Below are positions 14,346 through 23,789 of a DNA stretch of 62,551 bases, piece after piece; the first letter of the stretch is position 1, and every line of letters begins with the position of its first letter. Below the pieces are notes generated by a model. The model did no database searches and was not told the origin of the DNA. It was given only the letters and a program-made list of their open reading frames with translations. The position numbers and the translations under genes are program-made. The stretch is from JAPUDQ01 sp964573015 (lineage in GTDB: Bacteria > Patescibacteriota > Saccharimonadia > Saccharimonadales > Saccharimonadaceae). The stretch is taken from NCBI GenBank assembly GCA_964573015.1, contig CAZNHZ010000004.1, positions 1 to 62,551 of the forward strand. Direction: 5' to 3'.

Positions 14346-16118
14346 TTGGGTAAAAAACGAGAAAGACCGGCTATATTAGTCAAGGAAACTGCAAGACTGT
14401 ACTTTCGACAGGTCAAGAAATATAAACTTACGTTTTTTATCGCGCTTTTTTGTATACCACTAGGCGTGCTGGCCATAGATACATTGCTACCATATTTTGC
14501 AGGACAAGCTATCGGCGCCTTAACGCAAGACGGAAAAGCCGCCGCCCTGCAAATGACACTTTATGCCGCCGTGGCAGGCGGCGCAGGAGCGTTATTCAAC
14601 TTTTTTGGTTTTCAGGCGCTTCTTAGACATGAGTCACACGTCACGAAAAGTCTCATACAGCAAACATTTCTGTCTATCATACGTAAAGACATCGCGTTCT
14701 TTAATAATCATAAGACCGGCTCGATGACCAGTAATTTTATCAATTTTGTTCATGCACATATACAACTGCAGGATTTGTTACTCATCAGAACACTAGGCTT
14801 TGTCATCGGCGTCGGTTCCGGTCTTATCATATTAGCGCTAAATGTGTGGCCGCTCGCGCTATTACTAGCAAGCTTCCTAATATTACTTATCATACAGATC
14901 CGCTGGAGCATGAAGCATCGTGAGGTATGGCGCACCCGAAGACGCAAAATACGAAGCGAGATACACGGTACTATCGCTGATGCAATCACAAACAATCTTG
15001 TTGTCAAAACATTCGCACGCGAATCGAGTGAATTCGATACTATCAACACACTCAGCACCAGCTATCAAAATGTATTTAGAAAAGATTATTTATTTTTCTC
15101 TGCAGAGGGATCATTGCGCGTATTTTTTATGAGTGTCGTCCAAGTTGTGACCGTACTGCTCAGCGTTATATTTGTTAGCGGCGGTCAAATGAACATAGCA
15201 ATCGCTATTTTTGTAATCGCATATATGCAGCGTATCGGCTCGCAGCTTTTCACACTGGGAGAAATGATAAACGGCTATGACCAAGCCTTTCTCGACGCAC
15301 AGCCGATGACCGAGATGTTGCTGCTAGCAGATAATGTAAATGACAAGCCGAACGCACATAAGCTACACGATGTGTCGGGCTCTGTGAAATTTAATGATGT
15401 CACCTACCGGTATCCTGACGGAACAACTGATGTGCTACACAATATCGATCTAGCCATACCTGTAGGTCAAAAGATCGGGCTAGTAGGCCAAAGTGGAGCG
15501 GGCAAGACGACTATCGTTCAGTTACTTCTGCGATTCAATGATGTGGCTGATGGTGCAATCATGATCGACAACTATGATATTCGTGACATATCACAGCAAA
15601 GTCTACGTGAAAATATAGCCTATGTTCCCCAGGAGCCAATGCTCTTTCATCGATCGTTACGTGAGAATATTGCATACGGCAAACCTGGCGCTTCTGACGA
15701 AGAGATCGTGGCTGCAGCAAAACGAGCAAATGCGTGGGAATTCATAATTGACCTACCGAATGGTCTTGATACCACTGTCGGTGAGCGCGGTGTCAAGCTG
15801 TCCGGCGGACAAAGGCAGCGTATCGCGATTGCGCGGGCCATTCTCAAAGACGCGCCGATATTGGTGCTGGATGAAGCAACTAGTGCGCTTGATTCGGAAT
15901 CAGAAAAATTAATTCAGGCCAGCCTGGAGACACTTATGGAAAATCGCACCAGTATCGTTATCGCCCATCGTCTCAGTACTATTGCCAAGCTCGATCGCAT
16001 CATCGTCCTAGGCAAAGGACGGATTATCGAAGATGGTACTCACGGTCAGCTACTCAAGCGTGGCGGCATGTACGCAAAATTGTGGTCACACCAAAGCGGC
16101 GGCTTTATCAACGAATAA
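14346..16118 (+). CDS. ABC exporter, fused permease-ATPase (MsbA/LmrA type)
   Basis: 590-aa half-transporter. Six membrane helices fill residues about 25-310, followed by the ATPase domain with Walker A GQSGAGKTT, Q-loop YVPQEP, signature LSGGQRQR, Walker B ILVLDEATS and the H-loop IAHRLST. Works as a homodimer unless a partner exists elsewhere; substrate lipid, peptide or drug unknown. Start is TTG at 14346, chosen because AGGAGA lies 8 bases upstream. It is divergent from trhO. Confidence 0.92.
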   Translation: MGKKRERPAILVKETARLYFRQVKKYKLTFFIALFCIPLGVLAIDTLLPYFAGQAIGALTQDGKAAALQMTLYAAVAGGAGALFNFFGFQALLRHESHVTKSLIQQTFLSIIRKDIAFFNNHKTGSMTSNFINFVHAHIQLQDLLLIRTLGFVIGVGSGLIILALNVWPLALLLASFLILLIIQIRWSMKHREVWRTRRRKIRSEIHGTIADAITNNLVVKTFARESSEFDTINTLSTSYQNVFRKDYLFFSAEGSLRVFFMSVVQVVTVLLSVIFVSGGQMNIAIAIFVIAYMQRIGSQLFTLGEMINGYDQAFLDAQPMTEMLLLADNVNDKPNAHKLHDVSGSVKFNDVTYRYPDGTTDVLHNIDLAIPVGQKIGLVGQSGAGKTTIVQLLLRFNDVADGAIMIDNYDIRDISQQSLRENIAYVPQEPMLFHRSLRENIAYGKPGASDEEIVAAAKRANAWEFIIDLPNGLDTTVGERGVKLSGGQRQRIAIARAILKDAPILVLDEATSALDSESEKLIQASLETLMENRTSIVIAHRLSTIAKLDRIIVLGKGRIIEDGTHGQLLKRGGMYAKLWSHQSGGFINE

Positions 16119-16125
16119 ATCTGAG

Positions 16126-16878
16126 TTATTCTTTTTTCTCGTTAGCTTTGTCACCCTCGGCATTTTCAGCCGGAGCTTGCTCGCCGTTTTCGGATTCAAC
16201 TTCACTCTCGTCCTCTGCATCACCGGCGGCAGCTTCGTTTTGCGCTTGCAACGCACTTGGTTCCCAGACATTCACAACGACTTGATTCATAATATTGTTG
16301 GCTTCGGCAACTTCAATTTCTTCTTCGCTCATATATTCTTCGCCGCGGCCGTCGTCGTTGTCAACAATCTCGACGTTTTCCGGAATTTTTATATCGCTCA
16401 CGAGCAAGCGTTCACCGGCTTCTTTTAGATCGAGAATTGATAGTTCAAGTGCTTCAGGAAGATGAAGCGGCAAAGCCCGTACCTCGATTTTGTCGAGGGT
16501 TTGCAACACGATCAAACCGGCTTTTTCAGCCTCGCTCTCGCCCTCGCCGACGAGACGAATTGGCACTTCGGCCTCGATCGGCTTGTTTTGACGAACAGCA
16601 TGAAATGATACGTGATTGATACGTCGCTTGACATTGTCGACTTCGACATCTTTGATCATAGCGATACGTTTCTTGTCGCCAATCGTAATGTGCACAGGGG
16701 TGTGCTTGCCAGCAGCTGTATAGACTTTGCTCATCGTTACTTGATCGATCTGTACTGCTAACGGGTCCATGCCCGGGCCGTATACAACTGCCGGTACTTG
16801 GCCGTTGCGTCGTAATTCTCTAACTTTTTTGCCGTGAACGGTTCGTTCATCGACCTTGAGGGTGATTTTATCTCCCAT
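16126..16878 (-). CDS. rplY: 50S ribosomal protein L25/TL5 (Ctc)
   Basis: 250-aa two-domain L25 that binds 5S rRNA. The N-terminal domain (residues 1-90) has KVDERTVHGKKVRELRRNGQVPAVVYG; the TL5-type C-terminal domain follows (SFHAVRQNKPIEAEVPIRLVGE), then an acidic tail (about 40 residues, DAEDESEVESENGEQ). The start at 16878 is preferred over an upstream one because AAGGAGG sits 7 bases before it. Convergent with the ABC exporter. Confidence 0.92.
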   Translation of the reverse strand: MGDKITLKVDERTVHGKKVRELRRNGQVPAVVYGPGMDPLAVQIDQVTMSKVYTAAGKHTPVHITIGDKKRIAMIKDVEVDNVKRRINHVSFHAVRQNKPIEAEVPIRLVGEGESEAEKAGLIVLQTLDKIEVRALPLHLPEALELSILDLKEAGERLLVSDIKIPENVEIVDNDDGRGEEYMSEEEIEVAEANNIMNQVVVNVWEPSALQAQNEAAAGDAEDESEVESENGEQAPAENAEGDKANEKKE

Positions 16879-17011
16879 CTCTCTTCCTCCTTTCGCGGGG
16901 AATACCTTTACGGAGTTATGTAATTGTTTCATTATACACTAATATCATTTGACAGTATATACCTGTCTTTTGACCACGACAGCCATGCAGTGCGTGTTAC
17001 AATAAATCTTA

Positions 17012-17668
17012 ATGGAATGGCTGATACACCTCATCACCGGACTTGGCGTGCTCGCGATTTTGCTGGTGATTTATGCTGAGTCAGGGCTGCTGATCGGATT
17101 TTTTTTGCCAGGCGACAGCCTGTTATTTACCTCGGGATTTCTCGTCCAACAGGGTATCCTAAATATCAACATCCATCTGTTTGTTCTGCTGCTATTTGTA
17201 GCGGCGGCGCTCGGCGACAGCACCGGATATGCCTTTGGCAACCGGATGGGACGCAAGCTGTTTGAGCGCAAAAATACCCGTCTGTTCCGCAAAGAAAATC
17301 TCATCCGCGCCGAGCTATTTTATGAAAAACACGGCGCCAAGACGATCGTGCTCGCCCGCTTCATCCCGTTTATCCGCACCTTTGCGCCGATCGTCGCCGG
17401 TGTCAGCCGGATGCACTACCGGAGCTTTTTGATTTACAATCTCATAGGCGCGGCGCTATGGACTGCTAGCTTTACATACATCGGCTATTACGCTGGCGTC
17501 GTGCTCAATAGCTGGGGTGTTAACGTCGAAGTCGCAGCCATCATCATCATACTGCTCTCGATCTCACCATTTATAATCCATGTCCTCAAAGACAGCAGCC
17601 GCCGCCGAACTCTCATCGACGGCACCAAGCGAGAGCTCGCTATCGTCTTTCGCCGCACAAAGAGATAG
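17012..17668 (+). CDS. DedA-family (VTT) membrane protein
   Basis: 218-aa polytopic membrane protein of the DedA/SNARE-associated family, thought to move phospholipids such as undecaprenyl phosphate or phosphatidylethanolamine. Typical motifs: GLLIGFFLPGDSLLFTSG, GDSTGYAFGNRMGRKLF and the amphipathic re-entrant segment ARFIPFIRTFAPIVAGVSRM. A TACAAT box (16998-17003) is 8 bases from the ATG, indicating a leaderless message. Confidence 0.9.
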   Translation: MEWLIHLITGLGVLAILLVIYAESGLLIGFFLPGDSLLFTSGFLVQQGILNINIHLFVLLLFVAAALGDSTGYAFGNRMGRKLFERKNTRLFRKENLIRAELFYEKHGAKTIVLARFIPFIRTFAPIVAGVSRMHYRSFLIYNLIGAALWTASFTYIGYYAGVVLNSWGVNVEVAAIIIILLSISPFIIHVLKDSSRRRTLIDGTKRELAIVFRRTKR

Positions 17669-17672
17669 AGGA

Positions 17673-20489
17673 TCAAGACTTCAGCAAATGCTTTAGGTAG
17701 CGTCCAGTATAGCTCTGTGCGTTTTTGATGATCTGTTCGGGTGTGCCCTCAGCGATCACTGTCCCGCCGCCGACCCCGCCCTCTGGTCCCATGTCGATGA
17801 TATGATCGGCGCATTTGACGACATCGAGATTGTGCTCGATGATAATCATGCTGTTGCCGGTATCGACGAGTGCCTGCAGGACATGGAGCAGTTTTTTGAC
17901 ATCGGCTGCGTGTAGTCCCGTCGTCGGTTCATCGAGAATATAGAGCGTCTTGCCCGTAGCGCGGCGAGATAATTCAGTCGCGAGCTTGATCCGCTGTGCT
18001 TCACCGCCGCTAAACGTCGTCGCCGGCTGACCGAGTGTTATATAGCCGAGACCGACCTCGACAAGCGTATCCATCTTTTTCTTGACGGAAGGAACATTTG
18101 TGAAAAATTCTGCTGCCTGCTCGACCGTCATGTTGAGCACGTCAGAAATCGTCTGGCCCTTGTACGTGATCTCGAGCGCCTCACGGTTGTAACGCTTGCC
18201 TTTGCAGACTTCACACTGCACGTAGACATCGGGTAGGAAATGCATTTCGATCTTGATGACGCCATCGCCCTGGCAGTTCTCGCAGCGCCCGCCGCGGACA
18301 TTGAAGCTAAATCGTCCGGCTTTGTAACCGCGGATATTTGCCTCAGGAGTGTTTGCAAATAGTTCGCGGATAATCGTAAATATACCGGTATACGTCGCGG
18401 GATTACTGCGCGGCGTGCGGCCGATCGGCGACTGATCGATGACGATGACCTTGTCGAGATGGTTGATACCCTCGATCGCATCGTGACGACCGGCGACTTC
18501 CTGGGCGCGATTAAGCTGAACAGCTAGTTCACGCGCAACGATATCATTGACGAGAGTCGATTTGCCCGAGCCGCTGACGCCGGTAACGATCGTCATGAGA
18601 CCGAGCGGGATATCGACAGTGATGTTTTTGAGATTGTGCTCACGTGCACCGACGACACGCAACACATTGCCATTGCCCTTGCGTCGTTTTTTGGGTATGT
18701 CGATCTTGAGCTTGCCGCTCAAGTACTGGCCGGTGATACTGCCTGAATTCTTGGCGACCTCGGCCGGCGTACCGCTGGCACACACTTCGCCGCCATGTAC
18801 TCCGGCACCCGGACCGATATCGAGCAGATAATCAGCGCTGCGAATCGTATCTTCGTCGTGCTCGACGACGAGCACAGTATTGCCTAAGTCGCGCAGATGC
18901 TTGAGCGTCGCGATCAATTTGTCATTGTCCCGCTGGTGCAGTCCGATCGACGGCTCATCGAGGACGTAGAGCACACCCTGCAGCCCTGAGCCGATTTGCG
19001 TCGCCAGCCGGATACGCTGTGCTTCACCGCCCGATAGTGTATTGGCCGCCCGACCGAGCTCGAGATAACTAAGCCCGACATCGTACATAAATCCCAGCCG
19101 AGCATTGATCTCACGCAGGATCTGACGCGCAATAATTGTCTCATTCTCTGTCAGTTTCAGATCATCGCGAAACAATTTGAGTGCATCATCGACACTGAGA
19201 TCGATGACATCGACGATCGAGAGGTTGTGGACCGTTACGGCGAGCACCTCCGGCTTGAGGCGAGCACCCTTGCAGGTGTAGCATTCTCGCTCACGCATAA
19301 AGCGCTCGATATCACGGCGCATAAAGTCACTATCGGTTTCTTTGTGACGGCGTTCGAGATTGGGGATGACACCCTCATAGGTCGTATCAAAATACCGCCC
19401 CATACTGAGTCGGACTGTATATTTCTGATTATCGGTTCCATAGAGAATCTTGTGTACTGCTTCCTCCGGCAGATTTTTGACCGGCTCATGAATCGAAAAC
19501 CCATGCGCTTCACCAACAGCCGCTAATTTCTTCATGTACCAGGCATCGCTATTGACGCGGTTAAATGGCCTCAGCGCTCCCTCAGCAATCGTAAGATTTG
19601 GATTAAAGACAAGCTCCGGATCAACCTCGAGCCGGCTGCCGAGGCCGGTACATGTCGGACACGCCCCCATAGGGTTATTAAAACTAAACAGCCGCGGCTC
19701 GAGCTCCGGTATCGCGACGTCGGGATGATCGACACAAGCAAATCGCTGCGAAAACATATGCTCGGCACTGGTATCGGCATCGAGCGCAATCACCATGCCG
19801 TTTGCCAGCTCGAGCGCTTGCTCGACCGACTGAGCAATACGGCTAATTGATTCCTCATCATTGACGACACGGTCAACGACAATCTCGATCGTGTGCTTGA
19901 ACTTTTTATCCAGCTCCGGAAACTCATCGAGCGCATAGATCACACCATCGACTCGTGCACGAGCATAGCCCATACGACCATATTGATCCGGTACGTGAGC
20001 AAACTCACCTTTTTTGTCCTGAACGACAGGCGCCAGCAACATCAGTCGCTTGCCGTCGCCGAGCTCACGCACCGCATCGACTATCGTTTGCGGAGTTTGT
20101 TTGCTGACAGGTTTGCCGCATACCGGACAGTGAGGTACTCCAATACGCGAGTAGAGCAGACGGAGATAGTCGTATATCTCGGTGACAGTTGCGACAGTAC
20201 TGCGCGGATTGCGGCTGGTTGATTTCTGGTCAATCGAGATCGCCGGACTGAGTCCGTCGATCTGATCGACATCAGGCTTCTCCATCAATCCCAAGAACTG
20301 ACGGGCATAGCTGCTCAAACTCTCAACGTAGCGGCGCTGACCTTCGGCGTAAATCGTATCAAAAGCAAGAGATGACTTGCCCGAACCGGACAAACCGGTG
20401 ATCACTACTAATTTATCTCGCGGTATCTCAACCGAGATATTTTTGAGATTGTGCTCGCGAGCGCCGACGACTTTTATCACCTCTGACAT
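17673..20489 (-). CDS. uvrA: Excinuclease ABC subunit A
   Basis: 938-aa damage-recognition ATPase of nucleotide excision repair. Two ABC units: Walker A GLSGSGKSS and GVSGSGKST, two signatures (NTLSGGEAQRIRL; ATTFSGGEAQRIKL), and the zinc modules CPVCGK, CPTCTGLG and CENCQGDGVIKIEM...CEVCKGKRYN. Full length for the family. A TATAAT lies 9 bases before the start, indicating a leaderless message. Divergent from the PGPGW gene. Confidence 0.97.
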   Translation of the reverse strand: MSEVIKVVGAREHNLKNISVEIPRDKLVVITGLSGSGKSSLAFDTIYAEGQRRYVESLSSYARQFLGLMEKPDVDQIDGLSPAISIDQKSTSRNPRSTVATVTEIYDYLRLLYSRIGVPHCPVCGKPVSKQTPQTIVDAVRELGDGKRLMLLAPVVQDKKGEFAHVPDQYGRMGYARARVDGVIYALDEFPELDKKFKHTIEIVVDRVVNDEESISRIAQSVEQALELANGMVIALDADTSAEHMFSQRFACVDHPDVAIPELEPRLFSFNNPMGACPTCTGLGSRLEVDPELVFNPNLTIAEGALRPFNRVNSDAWYMKKLAAVGEAHGFSIHEPVKNLPEEAVHKILYGTDNQKYTVRLSMGRYFDTTYEGVIPNLERRHKETDSDFMRRDIERFMRERECYTCKGARLKPEVLAVTVHNLSIVDVIDLSVDDALKLFRDDLKLTENETIIARQILREINARLGFMYDVGLSYLELGRAANTLSGGEAQRIRLATQIGSGLQGVLYVLDEPSIGLHQRDNDKLIATLKHLRDLGNTVLVVEHDEDTIRSADYLLDIGPGAGVHGGEVCASGTPAEVAKNSGSITGQYLSGKLKIDIPKKRRKGNGNVLRVVGAREHNLKNITVDIPLGLMTIVTGVSGSGKSTLVNDIVARELAVQLNRAQEVAGRHDAIEGINHLDKVIVIDQSPIGRTPRSNPATYTGIFTIIRELFANTPEANIRGYKAGRFSFNVRGGRCENCQGDGVIKIEMHFLPDVYVQCEVCKGKRYNREALEITYKGQTISDVLNMTVEQAAEFFTNVPSVKKKMDTLVEVGLGYITLGQPATTFSGGEAQRIKLATELSRRATGKTLYILDEPTTGLHAADVKKLLHVLQALVDTGNSMIIIEHNLDVVKCADHIIDMGPEGGVGGGTVIAEGTPEQIIKNAQSYTGRYLKHLLKS

Positions 20490-20548
20490 AGACGCCTTAT
20501 TATATCAATTTTTGAGCCTTTTGTCATGCCTAAGCTATACTAGAGCCT

Positions 20549-20875
20549 ATGAAAGAACGCCTGCATCACCACTGGCTCAAAGTCCCGACCAGCGTCCGGC
20601 GACCGATTGCGCTTTTTGTCGGCTTCACTCTCGTCCTTACCTCCGGCGCTATCGGCTGGTTGCCCGGCCCGGGCGGTATTCCGTTGTTTCTGCTCGGTAT
20701 TTTTGTGCTCGCCAGCGAGTTCAAATGGGCCGATGATTTCGGCCGGATTATCCTCAAGCTCGTCCGCGATATCGGTCATTGGTTTCGTCACCATCCCGTC
20801 CTGGCGGCACTGGCGCTCATCGCCAGTCTCAGCGTCAGCAGCACGATCACGTATATGCTTTTTATAAGCAAATAA
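20549..20875 (+). CDS. PGPGW-family transmembrane protein
   Basis: 108-aa protein with three hydrophobic segments and the motif GAIGWLPGPGGIPLFLLGIFVLASEF, diagnostic of the PGPGW (PF09656) family of unknown function, common in actinobacteria and Patescibacteria. TATACT at 20536-20541 lies 7 bases before the ATG, so the message is probably leaderless. It runs divergently from uvrA with only 59 bases between starts. Confidence 0.8.
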   Translation: MKERLHHHWLKVPTSVRRPIALFVGFTLVLTSGAIGWLPGPGGIPLFLLGIFVLASEFKWADDFGRIILKLVRDIGHWFRHHPVLAALALIASLSVSSTITYMLFISK

Positions 20876-20880
20876 CATTG

Positions 20881-20909
20881 TTGACTTTCTGATAAATCTA
20901 TGATAATAT
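20881..20909 (+). promoter_or_regulatory. Sigma-70-type promoter
   Basis: TTGACT (20881-20886), 17-base spacer, TAATAT (20904-20909). It drives the small membrane-protein gene starting at 20941. Confidence 0.75.
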
Positions 20910-20940
20910 TATATTAATAGATTTAGTGGAGATTTCTACC

Positions 20941-21300
20941 GTGAGCAGGACAAAGCAACTCGTCGGCACTGGTATTGGTATAGCCGTACTGAGCCAGCCT
21001 AGTATCGCAAACGCCTTGTTTGCTTTTGTCTTTACCGGTGCGTTGCCTTTTACCCGTATTATCCTGCCGTTTTGGGCGATGATGTTGCTCATCGGCACTG
21101 TGGCTGCTGCCGCGATCATGTGGCTGTTTAAGCAGCCGCTTTTTATCGGCGATACTGCAAATAGCGAAAAAATAGCCAAGAGCCGTGCTCGCAGTTATGT
21201 TCTGGCAACTGCCACCAATCAGCAAAAGAAGAAATCAGTGGCCGCAAAACCTGTCTCGCGTCGACGTGTTCGCAAGAACTACCAGACCGCAACTTCCTAG
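20941..21300 (+). CDS. Small membrane protein, unknown
   Basis: 119-aa protein not recognised as a known family. It has two hydrophobic segments (about residues 8-32 and 42-64: FAFVFTGALPF, AMMLLIGTVAAAAIMWLF) and a basic tail (KKKSVAAKPVSRRRVRKN). GTG at 20941 is taken as start because GGAG lies 8 bases upstream and the promoter begins at 20881; an ATG at 20926 would precede the ribosome site. Its end overlaps the convergent exonuclease gene by 4 bases. Confidence 0.65.
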   Translation: MSRTKQLVGTGIGIAVLSQPSIANALFAFVFTGALPFTRIILPFWAMMLLIGTVAAAAIMWLFKQPLFIGDTANSEKIAKSRARSYVLATATNQQKKKSVAAKPVSRRRVRKNYQTATS

Positions 21301-22709
21301 ACAATATCACTCGGCACGATACTCTCAGCCCAGAGCTGCAACTCCTCTAGCAGATAGGTATCGGCACCAAAGCGCTGCAGACGCTCAAGATCGGCCAGGT
21401 ATTTCGGCAACTGCAGCTGAAGTTTTTGGGAGCGGTAGGATTCCCATCGTCCATGCTCATCCTCGCTGAGACTGGTCGGAAACTGCCGAGCCTTGTAACG
21501 AAAGAGCAGCTCCGGCAGGCGCTCGTCGACAAATTGCGGATGAAAATCGGCGAGCTCATCAGCCTCGGCCGCACGAACTGCTGCACAGCGACCCTTGTCT
21601 TTGTCGCTCATAAACCCGTCATAGAGCTGATGCTCGACATCAGTACTGGGCGCATACGGTTCACGCATCTCAAACGCTTCTCTCACTGTCGCTCCGAAAG
21701 TCGGGTTGGACGCGAGGATCGAGAGATGTTTTTGGATATCTGCCATATCGACATTGAGCCGATCCTTCGTGGCATCATCCATCACGCCGACCGGCGCAAC
21801 CGCCGGACAACGATTGTAGGCCAGCTCTTTGACCGGCAGCGCCACAAAGCCTTCAGTCTTGCGCATGTCGCGGTCTGCAAACACGATGCTGGCGAGTTGG
21901 CGTGCGCCCGCACCGATAAACGGTGACGGATCGTGGCGCAAATCATAGACGAGTACTGAGCCAGGCTTGACGCCGGGAGCGATCGGAAATGCGATGGTCG
22001 TCTTTTCATTTGCCGGGTCATAGCGGCCCGAGGCATAGACAAACGGATTTGGTTCATCGAGATTGACGAGAGCCTGAACGGATTTTTTGTCGCGCATCGA
22101 GTAGAGATAGTCAAACAACTTCGGCTGCTTTTGCCGAATCAGTCGCGATAGCTCGATCAGCACCTCGACATCACTCAGTGCATCATGGGCTTTTTTGTGA
22201 TCGAAACCGTTGTCCCGGGCCATCAGCTCGAGTTTGTTGACTGATTTGCCCGTCTCGTCAACCGGCCACTGGATGCCATCTGGCCGCAGCGCCCGCGTCA
22301 TCCGCACAACATCGAGCATGTCCCAACGACCCCGGCCATCTGCCCATGACCATTCATACGGATCATAAAAATTCCGCCACAATGTATGGCGAATAAACTC
22401 ATCATCAAACCGAACATTGTTGAACCCTACGGCAATCGTGTCTGCCGTAAAGACATCGCTCATCAGGATATCGCAAAATTCCTTCTCGCTATAACCATCC
22501 GCCAGTGTAGCCTGCGGCGTGATGCCTGTCACTATGATCGCATCTGGACTCGGTAGTATATCATCGGTCAGTTTCACCATGATATTGACCGGATCGCCGA
22601 CGGGACGCAGCTCCATGTCGGTGCGCTGCCCGGCAAACTGCATGATCCGGTCATCACGCGCGCTCAACCCACTCGTCTCGAGATCGTAAAAGAAAAATGT
22701 CTTTGCCAT
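21297..22709 (-). CDS. sbcB: Exodeoxyribonuclease I
   Basis: 470-aa 3'-5' single-strand DNA exonuclease. The DEDDh domain has FFYDLETSGLSARDDRIMQFAGQR at the N-terminus, NVRFDDEF and HKKAHDALSDVEVLIELS; the following exonuclease-C region carries NRCPAVAP and VEHQLYDGFMSDKDK typical of E. coli SbcB. Rare outside Proteobacteria but known in Saccharibacteria. Works in recombination and mismatch repair. Upstream lies the large RNA unit, whose terminator ends about 25 bases before this start. Confidence 0.92.
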   Translation of the reverse strand: MAKTFFFYDLETSGLSARDDRIMQFAGQRTDMELRPVGDPVNIMVKLTDDILPSPDAIIVTGITPQATLADGYSEKEFCDILMSDVFTADTIAVGFNNVRFDDEFIRHTLWRNFYDPYEWSWADGRGRWDMLDVVRMTRALRPDGIQWPVDETGKSVNKLELMARDNGFDHKKAHDALSDVEVLIELSRLIRQKQPKLFDYLYSMRDKKSVQALVNLDEPNPFVYASGRYDPANEKTTIAFPIAPGVKPGSVLVYDLRHDPSPFIGAGARQLASIVFADRDMRKTEGFVALPVKELAYNRCPAVAPVGVMDDATKDRLNVDMADIQKHLSILASNPTFGATVREAFEMREPYAPSTDVEHQLYDGFMSDKDKGRCAAVRAAEADELADFHPQFVDERLPELLFRYKARQFPTSLSEDEHGRWESYRSQKLQLQLPKYLADLERLQRFGADTYLLEELQLWAESIVPSDIV

Positions 22710-22735
22710 ACCCTCCCCAGTATAGAGGAAATAAC

Positions 22736-22757
22736 AAAAAACACCCTACTCGGGTGC
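22736..22757 (-). terminator. Terminator of the large RNA
   Basis: On the minus strand CACCC-GAGTA-GGGTG is followed by TTTTTTG (plus 22742-22756, A-run 22736-22741). A longer alternative stem uses ACACCC/GGGTGT. The exonuclease I gene lies just beyond in the same direction. Confidence 0.8.
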
Positions 22758-23672
22758 ATCTATCGGGTGTAAATCGTATCAGATAGGAAGCCAAATGGCG
22801 GGGGAGAAGGTCGACTGCGATGCAGTCGTCTAGGCGGTGACATGGGTCACGTAACCGTCCAGAAAGTGGACTCATCTTCTCCCCCGCCGCAGTGACGAGA
22901 ACGCTGGGGGTCAACCTAGGTCTGAGATAAACTCAGTTCTGGGAGCCTAGCCTCCCAAATTTGTAGATTCCGGCTCTACTGGGCCTGACCGCTAGGGTCT
23001 ATATCGACTCATTCAGAGCTCCTTAGGTCGTAATTGCGAAAGTTTGCTGAGACTTGATCACAGCTATCCAAAAGTGCGCGCAACCAATTAGTGATAGTCT
23101 CAAATCACTCAACTGGGATCATATGTAGTCAAACGCGAAGTCGTCTCCGACGGCACTCCTACATACTCAATTATGCCCTCAGCTTCTGGACCGGCCTCGG
23201 ATTGTCCGAAAAGGGTATCCCGTATATTCTGGTCTGATTACCAGCGGTACCTTATATGGCCTAAAATGCCAACGGCGTGCGCTGTGCAGAAAGATCATAG
23301 CAGCACGAAAGCTGCTCCCTTTCTGAGTGGGTGCACATTTGTTTTTGGTCATCACCCACTTACTGACTAAACTTCTTGCCGAGTATCACTCGGTGCATCT
23401 CACCGTTCCTTTCGATCAATATTCTATCTTGAGGGGCCGGCAGGAAGAATCTCACAGGGTGATGGTCAGCGTGCCCAAGGGCTTGTCCTTCCCGAGGAGC
23501 ATGAGACACCATAGGCGGCGATGCCTGACGGGGCGTCTCATTTCCGGAAGCTGCTTGTTGCTCCGGCTAGGCATAGCACTAGTACCTACTGCTACCTCTA
23601 GCCGGAACATTCCTACCTGATACGTTAAGGTACCGGTCGGCTAGGCAAAAACATTGTCTGACCAACGATACT
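22736..23672 (-). ncRNA. Candidate large structured RNA (~940 nt)
   Basis: No credible protein fits here, but the minus strand has a consensus promoter, a terminator and dense complementarity. Seen helices (plus coordinates): 13 bp 22797-22809/22876-22888 enclosing hairpin 22812-22828; hairpins 22922-22936, 22941-22956, 23229-23244, 23326-23333/23353-23360, 23379-23393; nested 23287-23293/23319-23325 and 23299-23304/23311-23316; 23503-23510/23533-23540; 8 bp 23563-23570/23598-23605; and a 10-bp long-range pair 23245-23254/23626-23635. Conserved sequences of RNase P, tmRNA, SRP RNA and 6S RNA were not seen. It could be one of the known large ornate RNA classes or a new one; I cannot tell which. 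Confidence 0.75.
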
Positions 23673-23678
23673 CATTTC

Positions 23679-23707
23679 ATTATAGCACATAATGTATTTA
23701 TTGTCAA
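23679..23707 (-). promoter_or_regulatory. Perfect consensus promoter of the large RNA
   Basis: Minus strand TTGACA (plus 23702-23707), 17-base spacer, TATAAT (plus 23679-23684): both hexamers are exact. Start of transcription is expected near 23672. Confidence 0.9.
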
Positions 23708-23753
23708 CTATATATTCTTTTTTAAATTTGCACTATCTCTACTACCTGATTCT

Positions 23754-23789
23754 ATACACATATTTTGGCAGCTGCTAATATATGTGTAT
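23754..23789. promoter_or_regulatory. 36-bp palindromic operator over the PaaX-like start
   Basis: Arms ATACACATATTTTGGCAG and CTGCTAATATATGTGTAT are complementary except at two positions. The right arm contains the start codon of the gene at 23782/23788. A second, shorter copy lies after the gene at 24411-24440. Position suggests autorepression. Confidence 0.75.

Noticed and set aside
22736..23672. Protein gene on either strand
   Set aside because: Only short frames without known motifs; helices, promoter and terminator favour RNA.
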